From Tolypothrix sp. PCC 7712 (lineage in GTDB: Bacteria > Cyanobacteriota > Cyanobacteriia > Cyanobacteriales > Nostocaceae): a stretch of 64,000 nucleotides of DNA. The number at the start of each line of letters is the position of its first letter. The first letter of the stretch is position 1. Where the stretch lies: contig NZ_CP063787.1 in the NCBI RefSeq assembly GCF_025860405.1, positions 62,001 through 126,000 on the forward strand, in the 5' to 3' direction. The position numbers and the translations under genes are program-made. Below the pieces are notes generated by a model that saw nothing but the letters and a program-made list of their open reading frames with translations, had not been told where the DNA came from and searched no databases. Of the stretch, positions 1 through 9,312 are shown piece after piece.

Positions 1-1443
1 CCCAACAGTGTCTCGCTTGGGTTTGCGTTGTCCAACCCGTGTGCCTGACTTTTTCTGGGGACTCTTATCTGTTTGCTGTTGCGTGTCCTGGGTTATCGCC
101 TGAAGGTCAGTACTAGGATTACTAAGTGGCGTTTCAGTAATTTCAAGCGTTTGAGTAGATGTAGTTTTCTTACGAGTCTGCTTTTTCTTCAAGGCTGGCT
201 CTACGGGGATCTCGTTTGCTGTTGTGGTCGTAAATTCTTGTGGTGCAGGTACGTTTGGCTTTTTCCGAGTCGATGTAGTTTTAGGTGGTGACTCTGTTTT
301 CGATGAAGTGATTTCACTACCGACCAACGGAGTTTCAGGAGGGACTGCACTAGTCGGTACATCCGTTGAACCCATTCCTATTTGTAGCAAATGCCATAAG
401 TGTTCGCGGCGGCTCTCCATATAGCTCAGTTTTTCTTCGCCTTCAGTCGCTTCTATTGCCATACGTTCGCACTGCGCTAGCGTTAGGGTATGTTCGTGTA
501 ATTGTTTTAAAGTTAAAGCTTTATTTCCATCATCTAATGCCGCCGCCACAGTTCTGATGAGCCAGTCTTTTAGGACTCCAAGACAGCCAATAGAATGTTC
601 ATAGAAGTAAAGCCAATGCTGCATTAATTCAGGAATATTAGTATCAAGAGGTACTTGCTTGAGGAGTGCCAATAACGCTGCTTGAAAATCCAAACGGTCT
701 TGTTCATTTTGGTACAAATAGCGCGGAAAGTGGATATCCAGACCGCGCCGGGATGCTTGACCACTTAAATTGCGGAAATTTAACAGTTCGTAAGTACCAA
801 TCAGGATGTGTAAAACACCCGTAACATTCGTCATGGATTTAATCCAATCCAACTGGTCTAAAAGCTTGCCAGCATTACTTCCAGTCCCAATCTTCATTAA
901 ATGTTGCGCTTCATCCAGGATAACCGCACGTACACCACGTTTGGTTATCGCTTCTTCTAATGCGTGGCGCAGTTCTGGAGAATCATTAAACTGGGAAGTT
1001 TTGCTAGTACGTCCACGCCCTTTTTTCTCCCATGCCTCCGACGTATCAATGTCTACAATGCTACGACGCTCGTAGAATGGCTCATTCAAAAGCTTCAGCG
1101 CAGTCCGGTAATAGTCAGTTCGATTAAACACCCCACTGTCAGGTGGACGTGTCTCTATCAGTAACAGAGGTAATTGAGGTACATAACCGTTGCGGTAGCT
1201 TGAGTCATTTGATACATAATCCTCAGTTTGAGGCGCATTTAAACGTCGGGCAATTTGCCGTATCATCGTCGTCTTGCCCACACCGCTTGGCCCATACACC
1301 AACACATGAGCAAATCCGGCAGGTTCTCGAATCGCACGCATGAGCAGCATATCTACCCGTGCTAACTGTGGATGTAAAACTGCATACTCCTTAAATTGAG
1401 TAAGTAAGTTTATGTCATCGCTCCTGTTCCTGTTTAAATCCAT
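1..1443 (-). CDS. tnsC: TnsC/TniB-like AAA+ transposition ATPase, left copy, 3' end cut by window
   Basis: This is the regulator ATPase of the left element. It should link target choice to the TnsAB transposase. The ATG at 1441-1443 directly follows the tnsAB stop codon. 481 codons are visible; the intact copy at 19339 has 488 residues, so only the last seven codons and the stop lie outside the window. The visible part matches that copy: Walker A GPSGVGKTTM near residues 51-60, Walker B VILDEAQ near 174-180, then a long Thr/Lys/Pro-rich tail. Nothing suggests that it is broken. Confidence 0.85.
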   Translation of the reverse strand, partial: MDLNRNRSDDINLLTQFKEYAVLHPQLARVDMLLMRAIREPAGFAHVLVYGPSGVGKTTMIRQIARRLNAPQTEDYVSNDSSYRNGYVPQLPLLLIETRPPDSGVFNRTDYYRTALKLLNEPFYERRSIVDIDTSEAWEKKGRGRTSKTSQFNDSPELRHALEEAITKRGVRAVILDEAQHLMKIGTGSNAGKLLDQLDWIKSMTNVTGVLHILIGTYELLNFRNLSGQASRRGLDIHFPRYLYQNEQDRLDFQAALLALLKQVPLDTNIPELMQHWLYFYEHSIGCLGVLKDWLIRTVAAALDDGNKALTLKQLHEHTLTLAQCERMAIEATEGEEKLSYMESRREHLWHLLQIGMGSTDVPTSAVPPETPLVGSEITSSKTESPPKTTSTRKKPNVPAPQEFTTTTANEIPVEPALKKKQTRKKTTSTQTLEITETPLSNPSTDLQAITQDTQQQTDKSPQKKSGTRVGQRKPKRDTVG

Positions 1444-4161
1444 CTATTTGTATTCCGCTAATATTGGCAGTGAACTTAGATCCAACGGTTCAACGTTTCG
1501 AGATGGTACGTGCTGCGATGCAACATCTTCACTCTGTTGTGCCAATACAGCAAATGTTGAATGAACTTGGTTTACTGATGGAACAGAAGAATTACTAGAC
1601 GTTAAATTGTCTAGTAAGCGTTTACTTTCCAAATCACGCAATCTTTGCAGCAACAAGGCTTCATGTTCTTGGACATTGGCAATGAAGTCAGCTAAATGTT
1701 TGGCATTCAAATTCGTCGCCGTGGCGCTACGTTTGTTCAATTGCCTAATTTCTTGTGCCGCTAACAACACTTCTTTTTCAGTGCGTCCCACGAAAGTACT
1801 GTAATACTGAGAGATACATCTCACCCAGCGCCCATCAACATAGGCGTAAGCAACTCCCATATCAAAAGGATCGTAGCGTACTGGTACTAATGTTTTTTCT
1901 ACATTGGGATTGCGGAAAGCATCACTCCAATAGTAGAGATAATTGACTTTAATCCCTTGTCCCGGCTGAACTTTCGCCTGACCTTTGGGCGTGGAAGGAC
2001 GTGTTGCCATGAGGAACTCTTCGTTATAAGCAATACTTCGGTGTAAGCGTTCTCCGGCGATTGACAACCCTTCGGTATAAACAACGCCTGGAGACGCACC
2101 TAATGAGTCATGATAATTTGAGTCGTAAATCGAGTAAGCCCACTGGGTCAGGTAAGTATATAAATCTCCCAAATTCCAAACAGCTAACTGTTTTGGGTCA
2201 ACAGTTTTGGTGAGTTGACGCGGCTGTTTACTTGCTTGAGTATTACCTAATAGGTTATAGATAAACTCAGTATTTGTCGTCCCAAATAATCGTTCAATTA
2301 CCGACCCAAAGCGGGGTTTACCACCAGGTCGTGTTTTCTTGGTGCAGTGGTAGCGTGCTAGCAAGGTGTCAAAGTATATACTGTGGAATTCTTTGCCACC
2401 ATCTACAACTAATGTTGAGGGAAAACGACCTTGGCGCTGGACTAAAATACGTAGCCCCATCATGCAAGACCTGTAAGAAGGTGCATCAAAAGTCAGATAA
2501 ACTGCCAATATTCGCCGAGAATAAGCATCGGTCAGTAATGTTAGCCAAGGTCGTCCCAGTAACCGACCTGTAGCTTGTGAGCGTAATTCAATATCGAGTT
2601 CGGTATGGTCGATATGGACTATCTCCAGTGGACGGTTTCCGTGAGGACGTGTATTTAAAGCTAGTTCCCAGACAAAAGGCTCTGTTGCGTATGCGGCTTT
2701 TGCTCCCTGACGCTTTAATGTCTGCTCATGGGTTGGGCGTTTTTTTAAACGCTGGTAGAAGGTGCGGTTACTAAGGGGTTGTATATTTAATGCTGTACAG
2801 GCTCTGACATACGCCCGATATACTGAAGCGCCTGTCGCTTGTCTTGGTGTTTCAAAATGCTCCTTAATAAATTTATCTAATAATTCACTTGAATCTGTTG
2901 GCGATTTTGGTTGACGATTCCCTTGCTGATGTGTGCGTGGTAGCAACCCGACATAACCGCAACCTAAACTTGCTTCTGCTTCACGGAACTGTTGTACCCA
3001 TCTACGCAAGGTACGTGGGTTGATGTCTTGATAGATATCTGTATGGCGTTGGAAATATGCTTGTACTATATTAAATTTTCGATTCGCTTCTTTTAAGTGA
3101 GATGGAGAAGCGGCCTCCATTAAAGTCCGTACAGTTTCATTTCTTGTTACATCTGTAACTCCGTTGTGGATTTTAATGGTGCCACTGTCGAATAACTGGA
3201 GAAAAAATGCTGTGGGCAACTGTATTGGGAAGCCTGACTCTGGTAATAGCGTGGTTGTGGTCTCGCCATAGTTAACTAAAGTCCATAGCGCCGAATCCCA
3301 CTCAAGGGCTGTGTTAGGTAGCAGTGTTGTGGGACTACTGGGAGTATTCTTTGTAGTTACTCCTACAACAGATGCGTGTGTATAAGCGTCATGATTTTGT
3401 TGACTTACCCATAATCGTGTCCTGTAATGTTCAACTAAGGGGACAGCAGACAAATCCACGTACAAAAGCTCAGTTGCAATCATGATGTATATGTCATTGG
3501 CACATACATCATTTAATTCTTGTAGCAATGCCGCAATCGTTATTCCTGGATTTGCTTCCAGGTAAGCCAGAACTGTCGAGTGTACATCTGTTGTCAAATT
3601 TGATTTAAATCCCAGGTAATCTGACAAAAACATCAAGTTCTGGGTAAAGACGGGATTCAATTCGGCATCAGTACGAACGCAGTATTTTAGACCAAATTGT
3701 GATGCGTGTGCTTCTCCTGGTGGGCAACGCCAATGACCGGATGCTGTTTTTTGATAACGCCCAGGATATTTTTGTGCTAAGAACTCTAGTTCCTTAACTG
3801 TTTTCCACTCTTCCCAGCAAGCACCATCATGACGTAATACAAAAAAGTCAGGGGTATGATAGTGACCTATATTACGCCCTGCTTGATTTTTATACTGGAT
3901 TTTGAATGGTGGGGGCTGGTCGTAGAACTCTAAAACTTTGGGGTCGTGTTCCATCAAGTAAATCGCCCACAATTCCACTGTATGGCTCTCGAATTGAATT
4001 GTGACCCCCATTTTAGAACTAGGGTACACGCCACAAACGTTCTTGGTTCGTCCTTGTACCCGACGTGAGGGTGGGGATTTCCTGATTTGTGTAATCAAAT
4101 CAATGGTGTTGGTTGCTAGTTGCTGTTGCCTACACCAATCTTCAAACTCGAATTCGTTCAT
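1444..4161 (-). CDS. TnsA-TnsB fusion transposase, left copy
   Basis: Cut-and-paste transposase in which a TnsA-like endonuclease is fused to a TnsB-like DDE transposase (905 residues from the ATG at 4159-4161). This start is preferred over an upstream TTG because a strong GGAGGTG ribosome site precedes it. The N-terminal part has Glu58/Glu63, Asp105 in TPDFFV and Glu118-Trp-Lys120, laid out like the TnsA catalytic residues. The C-terminal part has Asp518, Asp587 (VDGGKEF) and Glu623 (IERLFG), a DDE arrangement with TnsB-type spacing. The translation is identical to the copy at 16621, so both should be functional. It is followed at once by tnsC. Confidence 0.87.
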   Translation of the reverse strand: MNEFEFEDWCRQQQLATNTIDLITQIRKSPPSRRVQGRTKNVCGVYPSSKMGVTIQFESHTVELWAIYLMEHDPKVLEFYDQPPPFKIQYKNQAGRNIGHYHTPDFFVLRHDGACWEEWKTVKELEFLAQKYPGRYQKTASGHWRCPPGEAHASQFGLKYCVRTDAELNPVFTQNLMFLSDYLGFKSNLTTDVHSTVLAYLEANPGITIAALLQELNDVCANDIYIMIATELLYVDLSAVPLVEHYRTRLWVSQQNHDAYTHASVVGVTTKNTPSSPTTLLPNTALEWDSALWTLVNYGETTTTLLPESGFPIQLPTAFFLQLFDSGTIKIHNGVTDVTRNETVRTLMEAASPSHLKEANRKFNIVQAYFQRHTDIYQDINPRTLRRWVQQFREAEASLGCGYVGLLPRTHQQGNRQPKSPTDSSELLDKFIKEHFETPRQATGASVYRAYVRACTALNIQPLSNRTFYQRLKKRPTHEQTLKRQGAKAAYATEPFVWELALNTRPHGNRPLEIVHIDHTELDIELRSQATGRLLGRPWLTLLTDAYSRRILAVYLTFDAPSYRSCMMGLRILVQRQGRFPSTLVVDGGKEFHSIYFDTLLARYHCTKKTRPGGKPRFGSVIERLFGTTNTEFIYNLLGNTQASKQPRQLTKTVDPKQLAVWNLGDLYTYLTQWAYSIYDSNYHDSLGASPGVVYTEGLSIAGERLHRSIAYNEEFLMATRPSTPKGQAKVQPGQGIKVNYLYYWSDAFRNPNVEKTLVPVRYDPFDMGVAYAYVDGRWVRCISQYYSTFVGRTEKEVLLAAQEIRQLNKRSATATNLNAKHLADFIANVQEHEALLLQRLRDLESKRLLDNLTSSNSSVPSVNQVHSTFAVLAQQSEDVASQHVPSRNVEPLDLSSLPILAEYK

Positions 4162-4251
4162 TTGAGCTTCACCTCCGGGAGCGTGACCTATGTGATACAA
4201 GGACGGCTTTGTTGCTTCACTACAGTCTCCTAAAAATACTTATCAACGCGA

Positions 4252-4511
4252 ATTGAATCATATTTTAGTCAGTTTGAACCATATTTTGTCATCTAAGTTG
4301 TACATAGGAGTGATTTTTAGAGAATTATTCGGGAGAAGTTTTTTCTTTTTCGTTATGACAACTCTAGGATTTATTATGATTCACAATTAGGACACGCGGC
4401 CATAATTTTATGCAAACTTTTATGTGATGTTTAGGCTGTAACCCTTGAAATGTCGTTAATTTTTGGTCAGGGTATGATTCACAATTTGGTCATCCAGGGG
4501 GTAAAAGCACA
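4252..4511 (-). repeat. Transposon end with repeated transposase-binding-like motifs, left copy
   Basis: Mirror of 16271-16530. Read on the minus strand it starts TGTGCTTTTACCCCC and contains two copies of AATTGTGAATCATA and two related motifs (AAATATGGTTCAA, AAATATGATTCAA). Spaced degenerate repeats at an element end are typical of TnsB binding sites. That these are TnsB sites is inference. Confidence 0.55.
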
Positions 4512-4697
4512 ATAAGCATTGTAAAATTTTTTCTAACCATCGCCAAAGCCGCTTAATCATGATACTGAACTCAATATACGTGTTATCTCTATCTTCAATC
4601 GTAGCGATTATATATCAGTATCACTGAGGAAATTTGTATTTTTTTAATGAGTTTTATTGAAGGAAATATGAAAAATAATTCCAATCATCCCTAATAA

Positions 4698-7600
4698 TCA
4701 ATGATTCACCCCACCAGTAACAATAAAACTAGCCCAATAATACGGATGCTCAAAAGGCGGAATCTGTGTATTGATTTTATCGAGGTCATGGCGAATCATA
4801 TCCGCTTCATCCCGCAATTCCTCCGCACAGATAAAATTGTACTCACCCATCTCCTCAGCCCGTTCCTCATACCACCTCGCAATCTCACCATACGTCACAC
4901 CACACAACCACCTTTGTGTGCGCTTCAGCGCAGCAGCAGGAGCAGTATCCCGATCGCACTGACGGTAAAATTCAATCGCAAATAAAGCACTAGAAATTGA
5001 TTCCACTGTCCACAGGGTACTAACAACATTCGTAACACCTTTACTAATAAAACCACTGACCAAACCCACGTATTCTGTAGTAATTGTTTGGCTACCAGTA
5101 ATCGCTGTTTCGCAAGCCGAGAGGCTGACCATCTGGTAATTATTAAAAGGTAGCTGGAGAATATCTTCTAGAGTTAGCCTGTCCGTATGGCTCAAAGCAA
5201 GGGCTGATTGTTTGGGATTTTGGAAAATATAGGTTCCATGTCCGGTAAAATGAAAAAATTTATACCCAGAGGCAAGAGCTTTTTCGACATTTTCTTTTGT
5301 CGCGTCGCTACCAGCTAAACGGTGAGGATTGGCAAACATTTGGCTAATAGTTGCTGACTCCATTTCTGCATGACGAAGCTCTTCAAATTTCTTGTCTGCG
5401 ATAATATCCGTGCTGTCTGGTGCTTCTACGCTTAATAACTGTTTGCTGGTATCAGTATTTTCTGAGCGATCGCTTTCTTGATGATTGACGCGATCGCTCA
5501 AGGAAAGCCCAATTTTAGCACTGGGTAAGTAAGTAATTGTAAATTGTTCTGGAAATAAGAATTGCAGGGGAAAACGATGTAAATCCTGGTGGGGAATAAG
5601 GATGAGGTTTTCGACGGGTGGGACTGCATCATCCGCAGAGATGGCATTGACAATAGCATTGATATCAAGAATTTTACCCAAATCTTCTAAGTATTCCGGT
5701 AAGCGATCGCGCCATGTGGCTTGTCCTGCTTCTTGGTTGTCTTTACCCTCACGATACTTGGTATATTCTTTGTTCCAGTTTTGTACCCAGGCTTCAAACT
5801 CGCGGTGTCGTTTTACTGTTGTTGGCAATTGTCCATCTAATGCTTGGTTTTCCTCCAGGGAATTGGTTGCAGATATCTGAGGGGAAAGGACTATGGGTGA
5901 TGGTACATTATGTTTGAGGATAAAGGTATTGAGGGCATTCGGGCTAATATGCCAGTAAATAATCGCAGTTGTGGGATTAAGTAACTTTTGTATTTCCGAG
6001 TAGTTAGGGGAGGAAATCTCATCACCCAAAGAGTACAAAAGCCAAGTTAAACAAGCATTTTTACCTTTTTCTGCGAGTTCCAAGGCTGCACACCAATTTC
6101 CCGATTGTATGGCTAAGTCAACGGTTAATTGTTGAAAACCAGCAAATCGTAAGGCTAATTGTTGCTTTCTGGCTGGACTGGGGGTGTTTTCCAGCAGATT
6201 TTGTAGGATATCCGTAGCCCGTCGTTGGAGTTCTTCAGCCTCAGAAGTTTGTCCCAAAGCTGACAAGCAGCGAATTAAATCTCGCAGAAGTTCTAAATGC
6301 GCTTCAGGAAACTGTGTCAGTGTTTTTAGTGCATTTTGATAGCTTCTAAAAGCCCTACCCCAGTAGGGATATGGATTATCATCTCTGCATCCCTGGAAAT
6401 AATGGGCGTTTCCTATAGCCTGATGTAATTTACCCCAACCTTCTGGATGGGTTTCTTGGGGACAATGTTTTAATCCTTCTTCATAGCTCGCAAATTGACC
6501 TTGCCTACCACCCCCGTTTAAATTTGGGTTCTTAAATGTGATAACGAGGTCGGGGTAAGAGGTGACTACGGGTAAAATAAATAAACCAGTTGGATTTATC
6601 TCTTTCTCAACGATGCTTGAAACTGCTAATCCTCTATTAATCCAAGTGTTGTAATCGTCGGATTTTAATTCTAGGGCTTGGTCATAGGAGGCGATCGCTT
6701 CTTGATATTGCATCAAATTATGCAGAGATACTCCTCTGTCAGCCCAAGGTCGAGACTCATTTGATTTAATTTCTATAGTTTTACTATAGGAGATAACTGC
6801 TTCTTCATGTCTTCCTAAGTTGGCTAGTGCGATACCTCTATTGTGCCAATAATTACTTTCTCTGTCATTAATATCTCCTAGTTTCTTCCGAATATTAATC
6901 AGTTTTTTGCCAGTATTTATTGCTTTTTTACTAGCATCTATTGCTTTGTCGTAGGATGCGATCGCTTCTTCGTATCTTAATAATTGAGCTAGTACCAAAC
7001 CTCGCCCATTCCAAGCATTAAACACCTCTATGAAGTTAGAGTTGATTTCTAAAGCTTGCTCAAAGGAAGTAAGTGCATCTTCATACAAATATAAGTCATT
7101 TAATACAAATCCTCTATTAGTCCATGCTTCTGGGAAATCAGGCTTAAATTCTACAGCTTTGTCGTAAGAAGCCAGTGCATCTTTGTAATACCCCCATTCT
7201 TTCAAAGCAATTCCCTTACAATACCAAGTATAATAATCAGGTTTCAATTTAAGTGCTTCTTCACAAGATGCAACTGCTTCAGAAAAACGTTCTAAATGAG
7301 TTAACGTAACACTCCGATTTCTCCAAGCATCATGGAAATCCGGTTTGATTTCTATCGCTTTGTTAAAAGACGTGATCGCTTCAGAGAATCGGTCTAAACT
7401 ATCGAGTGTTGCACCCCGACTATCCCAAGCCTCATAGTTATCAGGTTCCAATTTCAGCACTTGATCAAAAGATGCGATCGCTTCTTCAAAAGAACCTAAA
7501 TCCTTTAGAATAATACCCTGATTGTACCAAGCTTGGGCATAATTAGGATTTAACTTCAATGCTTGTCTTAAGCAAGCTATTGCTTCTTGTAAATTACCCA

Positions 7601-7868
7601 ATTTACTTTCTGTAGCACCTCGATTACTCCAAACAATATAATCGTCAGGTTTTAATTTGAGTGCTTCATCAAAAGATAAAATTGCTTCCTCAAAGCGTTC
7701 TGAATGAAGCAGTGCTACCCCCCGGATATTCCAAGTATCATAGCAATTAGGTTTCAATTTAAGTGCTTGATCAAATGATGCGATTGCTTCAGAGAAACGT
7801 TTTAATTTATCAAGTGCAAAACCTCGTTCTAGCCAGACTGGCTGAAAGTCAGGCTTAATATCTATCAC
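4698..7868 (-). CDS. TPR-CHAT protease, N-terminally truncated paralogue
   Basis: Caspase-like CHAT protease with a long array of 34-residue TPR units. The C-terminal CHAT domain has an intact-looking dyad: His in FTGHG (codon 5238-5240) and Cys in SACETA (codon 5112-5114). The GTG at 7866-7868 is the first usable start, but recognisable TPR sequence (RGNVLKDLKKF...) stays in frame up to 8033, where it meets a TAG at 8034-8036. The N-terminal domain found in the relative at 20969 is absent. The gene therefore looks like a 5'-truncated copy that may or may not be translated from the GTG. It lies just inside the left transposon end. Its substrate is unknown. Confidence 0.75.
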   Translation of the reverse strand: MIDIKPDFQPVWLERGFALDKLKRFSEAIASFDQALKLKPNCYDTWNIRGVALLHSERFEEAILSFDEALKLKPDDYIVWSNRGATESKLGNLQEAIACLRQALKLNPNYAQAWYNQGIILKDLGSFEEAIASFDQVLKLEPDNYEAWDSRGATLDSLDRFSEAITSFNKAIEIKPDFHDAWRNRSVTLTHLERFSEAVASCEEALKLKPDYYTWYCKGIALKEWGYYKDALASYDKAVEFKPDFPEAWTNRGFVLNDLYLYEDALTSFEQALEINSNFIEVFNAWNGRGLVLAQLLRYEEAIASYDKAIDASKKAINTGKKLINIRKKLGDINDRESNYWHNRGIALANLGRHEEAVISYSKTIEIKSNESRPWADRGVSLHNLMQYQEAIASYDQALELKSDDYNTWINRGLAVSSIVEKEINPTGLFILPVVTSYPDLVITFKNPNLNGGGRQGQFASYEEGLKHCPQETHPEGWGKLHQAIGNAHYFQGCRDDNPYPYWGRAFRSYQNALKTLTQFPEAHLELLRDLIRCLSALGQTSEAEELQRRATDILQNLLENTPSPARKQQLALRFAGFQQLTVDLAIQSGNWCAALELAEKGKNACLTWLLYSLGDEISSPNYSEIQKLLNPTTAIIYWHISPNALNTFILKHNVPSPIVLSPQISATNSLEENQALDGQLPTTVKRHREFEAWVQNWNKEYTKYREGKDNQEAGQATWRDRLPEYLEDLGKILDINAIVNAISADDAVPPVENLILIPHQDLHRFPLQFLFPEQFTITYLPSAKIGLSLSDRVNHQESDRSENTDTSKQLLSVEAPDSTDIIADKKFEELRHAEMESATISQMFANPHRLAGSDATKENVEKALASGYKFFHFTGHGTYIFQNPKQSALALSHTDRLTLEDILQLPFNNYQMVSLSACETAITGSQTITTEYVGLVSGFISKGVTNVVSTLWTVESISSALFAIEFYRQCDRDTAPAAALKRTQRWLCGVTYGEIARWYEERAEEMGEYNFICAEELRDEADMIRHDLDKINTQIPPFEHPYYWASFIVTGGVNH

Positions 7869-8036
7869 TTTGTCATAACATGCAATTCCATCTTCATATC
7901 GTTGTAGGTGGTAACAAAATATAGAACCACGATTTGCCCAAGGTTGATATGCATCAGGTTTTAATTCTATAGCTTTATCAAAAGATTCTAATGCTTCTGC
8001 AAATTTTTTTAAATCCTTGAGTACATTACCTCTCTA

Positions 8037-8538
8037 GCAATTTTACATAAGTGTCAACGGTTATAGTTTGTATTTGTTTGCGAATATTTACATACTTTGC
8101 TGACATGGCGAAATATCGCGAGCATTATTGAAGTCTGTTTTTAGGTTTTGGAGATGCGATTACTGCAGTCACAAAATAACTGAGAATAATTTTATACTGC
8201 TACGATGGCTCTTATTCAAGAGGAAAAAGATAAAATTCACCTAACTACTTGCCAAAGACCTTGAGACAATGCTAGAAGCCCCTCTCTAAAAAATTCTAGA
8301 AGTCCCTTCCCGAAAATTATTCAGCTTACCGAGACTCTCTATTGCAGATCAAGTTTCCGAACTCAGGTCAGAATTTTGGACGCTTTTTACACAAAAACTG
8401 CTTATGAGCAGTTGAATCAGCGAAAACGGCTAACTGCTACTAAAGCAGATCGCACTCGCTACAGATTGTATAAAATCACCCCCTCCGATAAAATTTGGCG
8501 TATTAAGGCGAGATCTCAAAAATCTTTTATCAAAAATT
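8037..8538. other. Intergenic region between truncated CHAT gene and parA
   Basis: About 500 bases with no convincing gene. A weak plus-strand frame from a TTG at 8376 runs into parA, but its start and composition are poor. The breakpoint of the truncated CHAT gene is at the left edge. The right side should hold the parAB promoter; I could not assign -10/-35 boxes with confidence. Confidence 0.4.
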
Positions 8539-9312
8539 GTGAACAAAACCTGCATTATTACGCTGTTTAACCAAAGTGGTGGTGTTGCTAAAACCACACT
8601 TACTCAAAATTTAGGCTATCACCTAGCACTTAAAAAACGTCGTGTCTTGTTGGTAGACATGGACCCACAAGCTAGCCTGACTACTTTCATGGGGCTTGAA
8701 CCCGACGAATTAGACCAAAGCATTCAACAAACAATTGTTGACAATAAGCCATTACCTATCTATCCTGATCTGATTCACGGTATGGCGCTTGTCCCTGCTG
8801 ATATTAACCTAGCGGTTACTGAAATGCAGTTAGCAAGTGCGATCGCCAGAGAATATCGTCTAAAAAATGCACTTGCCACAGTGCAGAACAATTACGACTT
8901 TATTCTGATCGACTGTCCCCCTTCTTTAGGGTTACTCAGTGTTATTAGTTTGACTGCTGCTACTCACATTCTTGTTCCGATACAATGCCAGTTTAAATCA
9001 TTTAAAGGAACAGAACTTTTACTTAGTACGGTAGCCCAAGTCCGCAGTCATACTAACCCCGGTTTACAATTTGCGGGGTTTGTTCCCACAATGTTTGATG
9101 GTCGCACTGCCCAAGAGTCTCGGACTGTTAAAGCTGTGCAAGAACAACTGTCAGATATTGGTACTGTATATCCACCCATTCCAAAATCTATTGCCTTTGC
9201 CGATGCGTCCGAGCGTAGAGTACCTTTAGCATTGTTTGATAAAAATCACTCTGCTGTCAGCGTACTCAAAAAAATTGCCAACAGTTTAGATAAACTCGAA
9301 GTAAAACAGTGA
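8539..9312 (+). CDS. parA: ParA-family partition ATPase
   Basis: Plasmid partition ATPase of 257 residues that should position the plasmid on the nucleoid together with ParB. Visible are a P-loop near the N-terminus (NQSGGVAKTTLT), the Asp-rich switch (VDMDPQASLTTF) and a Walker B-like LIDCPPSLG. The signature lysine of the deviant Walker A motif (normally KGGxxKT) is serine here. The family is otherwise clear. The start is GTG and no in-frame ATG lies near. parB overlaps by 4 bases (GTGA), so the two genes are co-translated. There is no HTH domain ahead of the ATPase, as in small ParA proteins. Confidence 0.9.
   Translation: MNKTCIITLFNQSGGVAKTTLTQNLGYHLALKKRRVLLVDMDPQASLTTFMGLEPDELDQSIQQTIVDNKPLPIYPDLIHGMALVPADINLAVTEMQLASAIAREYRLKNALATVQNNYDFILIDCPPSLGLLSVISLTAATHILVPIQCQFKSFKGTELLLSTVAQVRSHTNPGLQFAGFVPTMFDGRTAQESRTVKAVQEQLSDIGTVYPPIPKSIAFADASERRVPLALFDKNHSAVSVLKKIANSLDKLEVKQ

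Larger units (their letters stand above)
1..4511 (-). mobile_element. Tn7-like TnsAB-TnsC element, left copy (distal end outside window)
   Basis: This copy carries the same tnsAB and tnsC genes as the element at 16271, on the opposite strand. Positions p here and 20782-p in the other copy correspond. The two encoded TnsAB proteins are identical, and the matching non-coding end runs to 4512, after which the copies diverge. On the minus strand the element opens with TGTG at 4511, the TGT-type terminus usual for Tn7-like transposons. The tnsC-side end lies before position 1, so its cargo and target duplication cannot be seen. I compared the ends and the translations by eye, not every base. Confidence 0.85.

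Noticed and set aside
8376..8570. 64-codon frame before parA
   Set aside because: TTG start without ribosome site, overlaps parA by 32 bases, no recognisable protein pattern.
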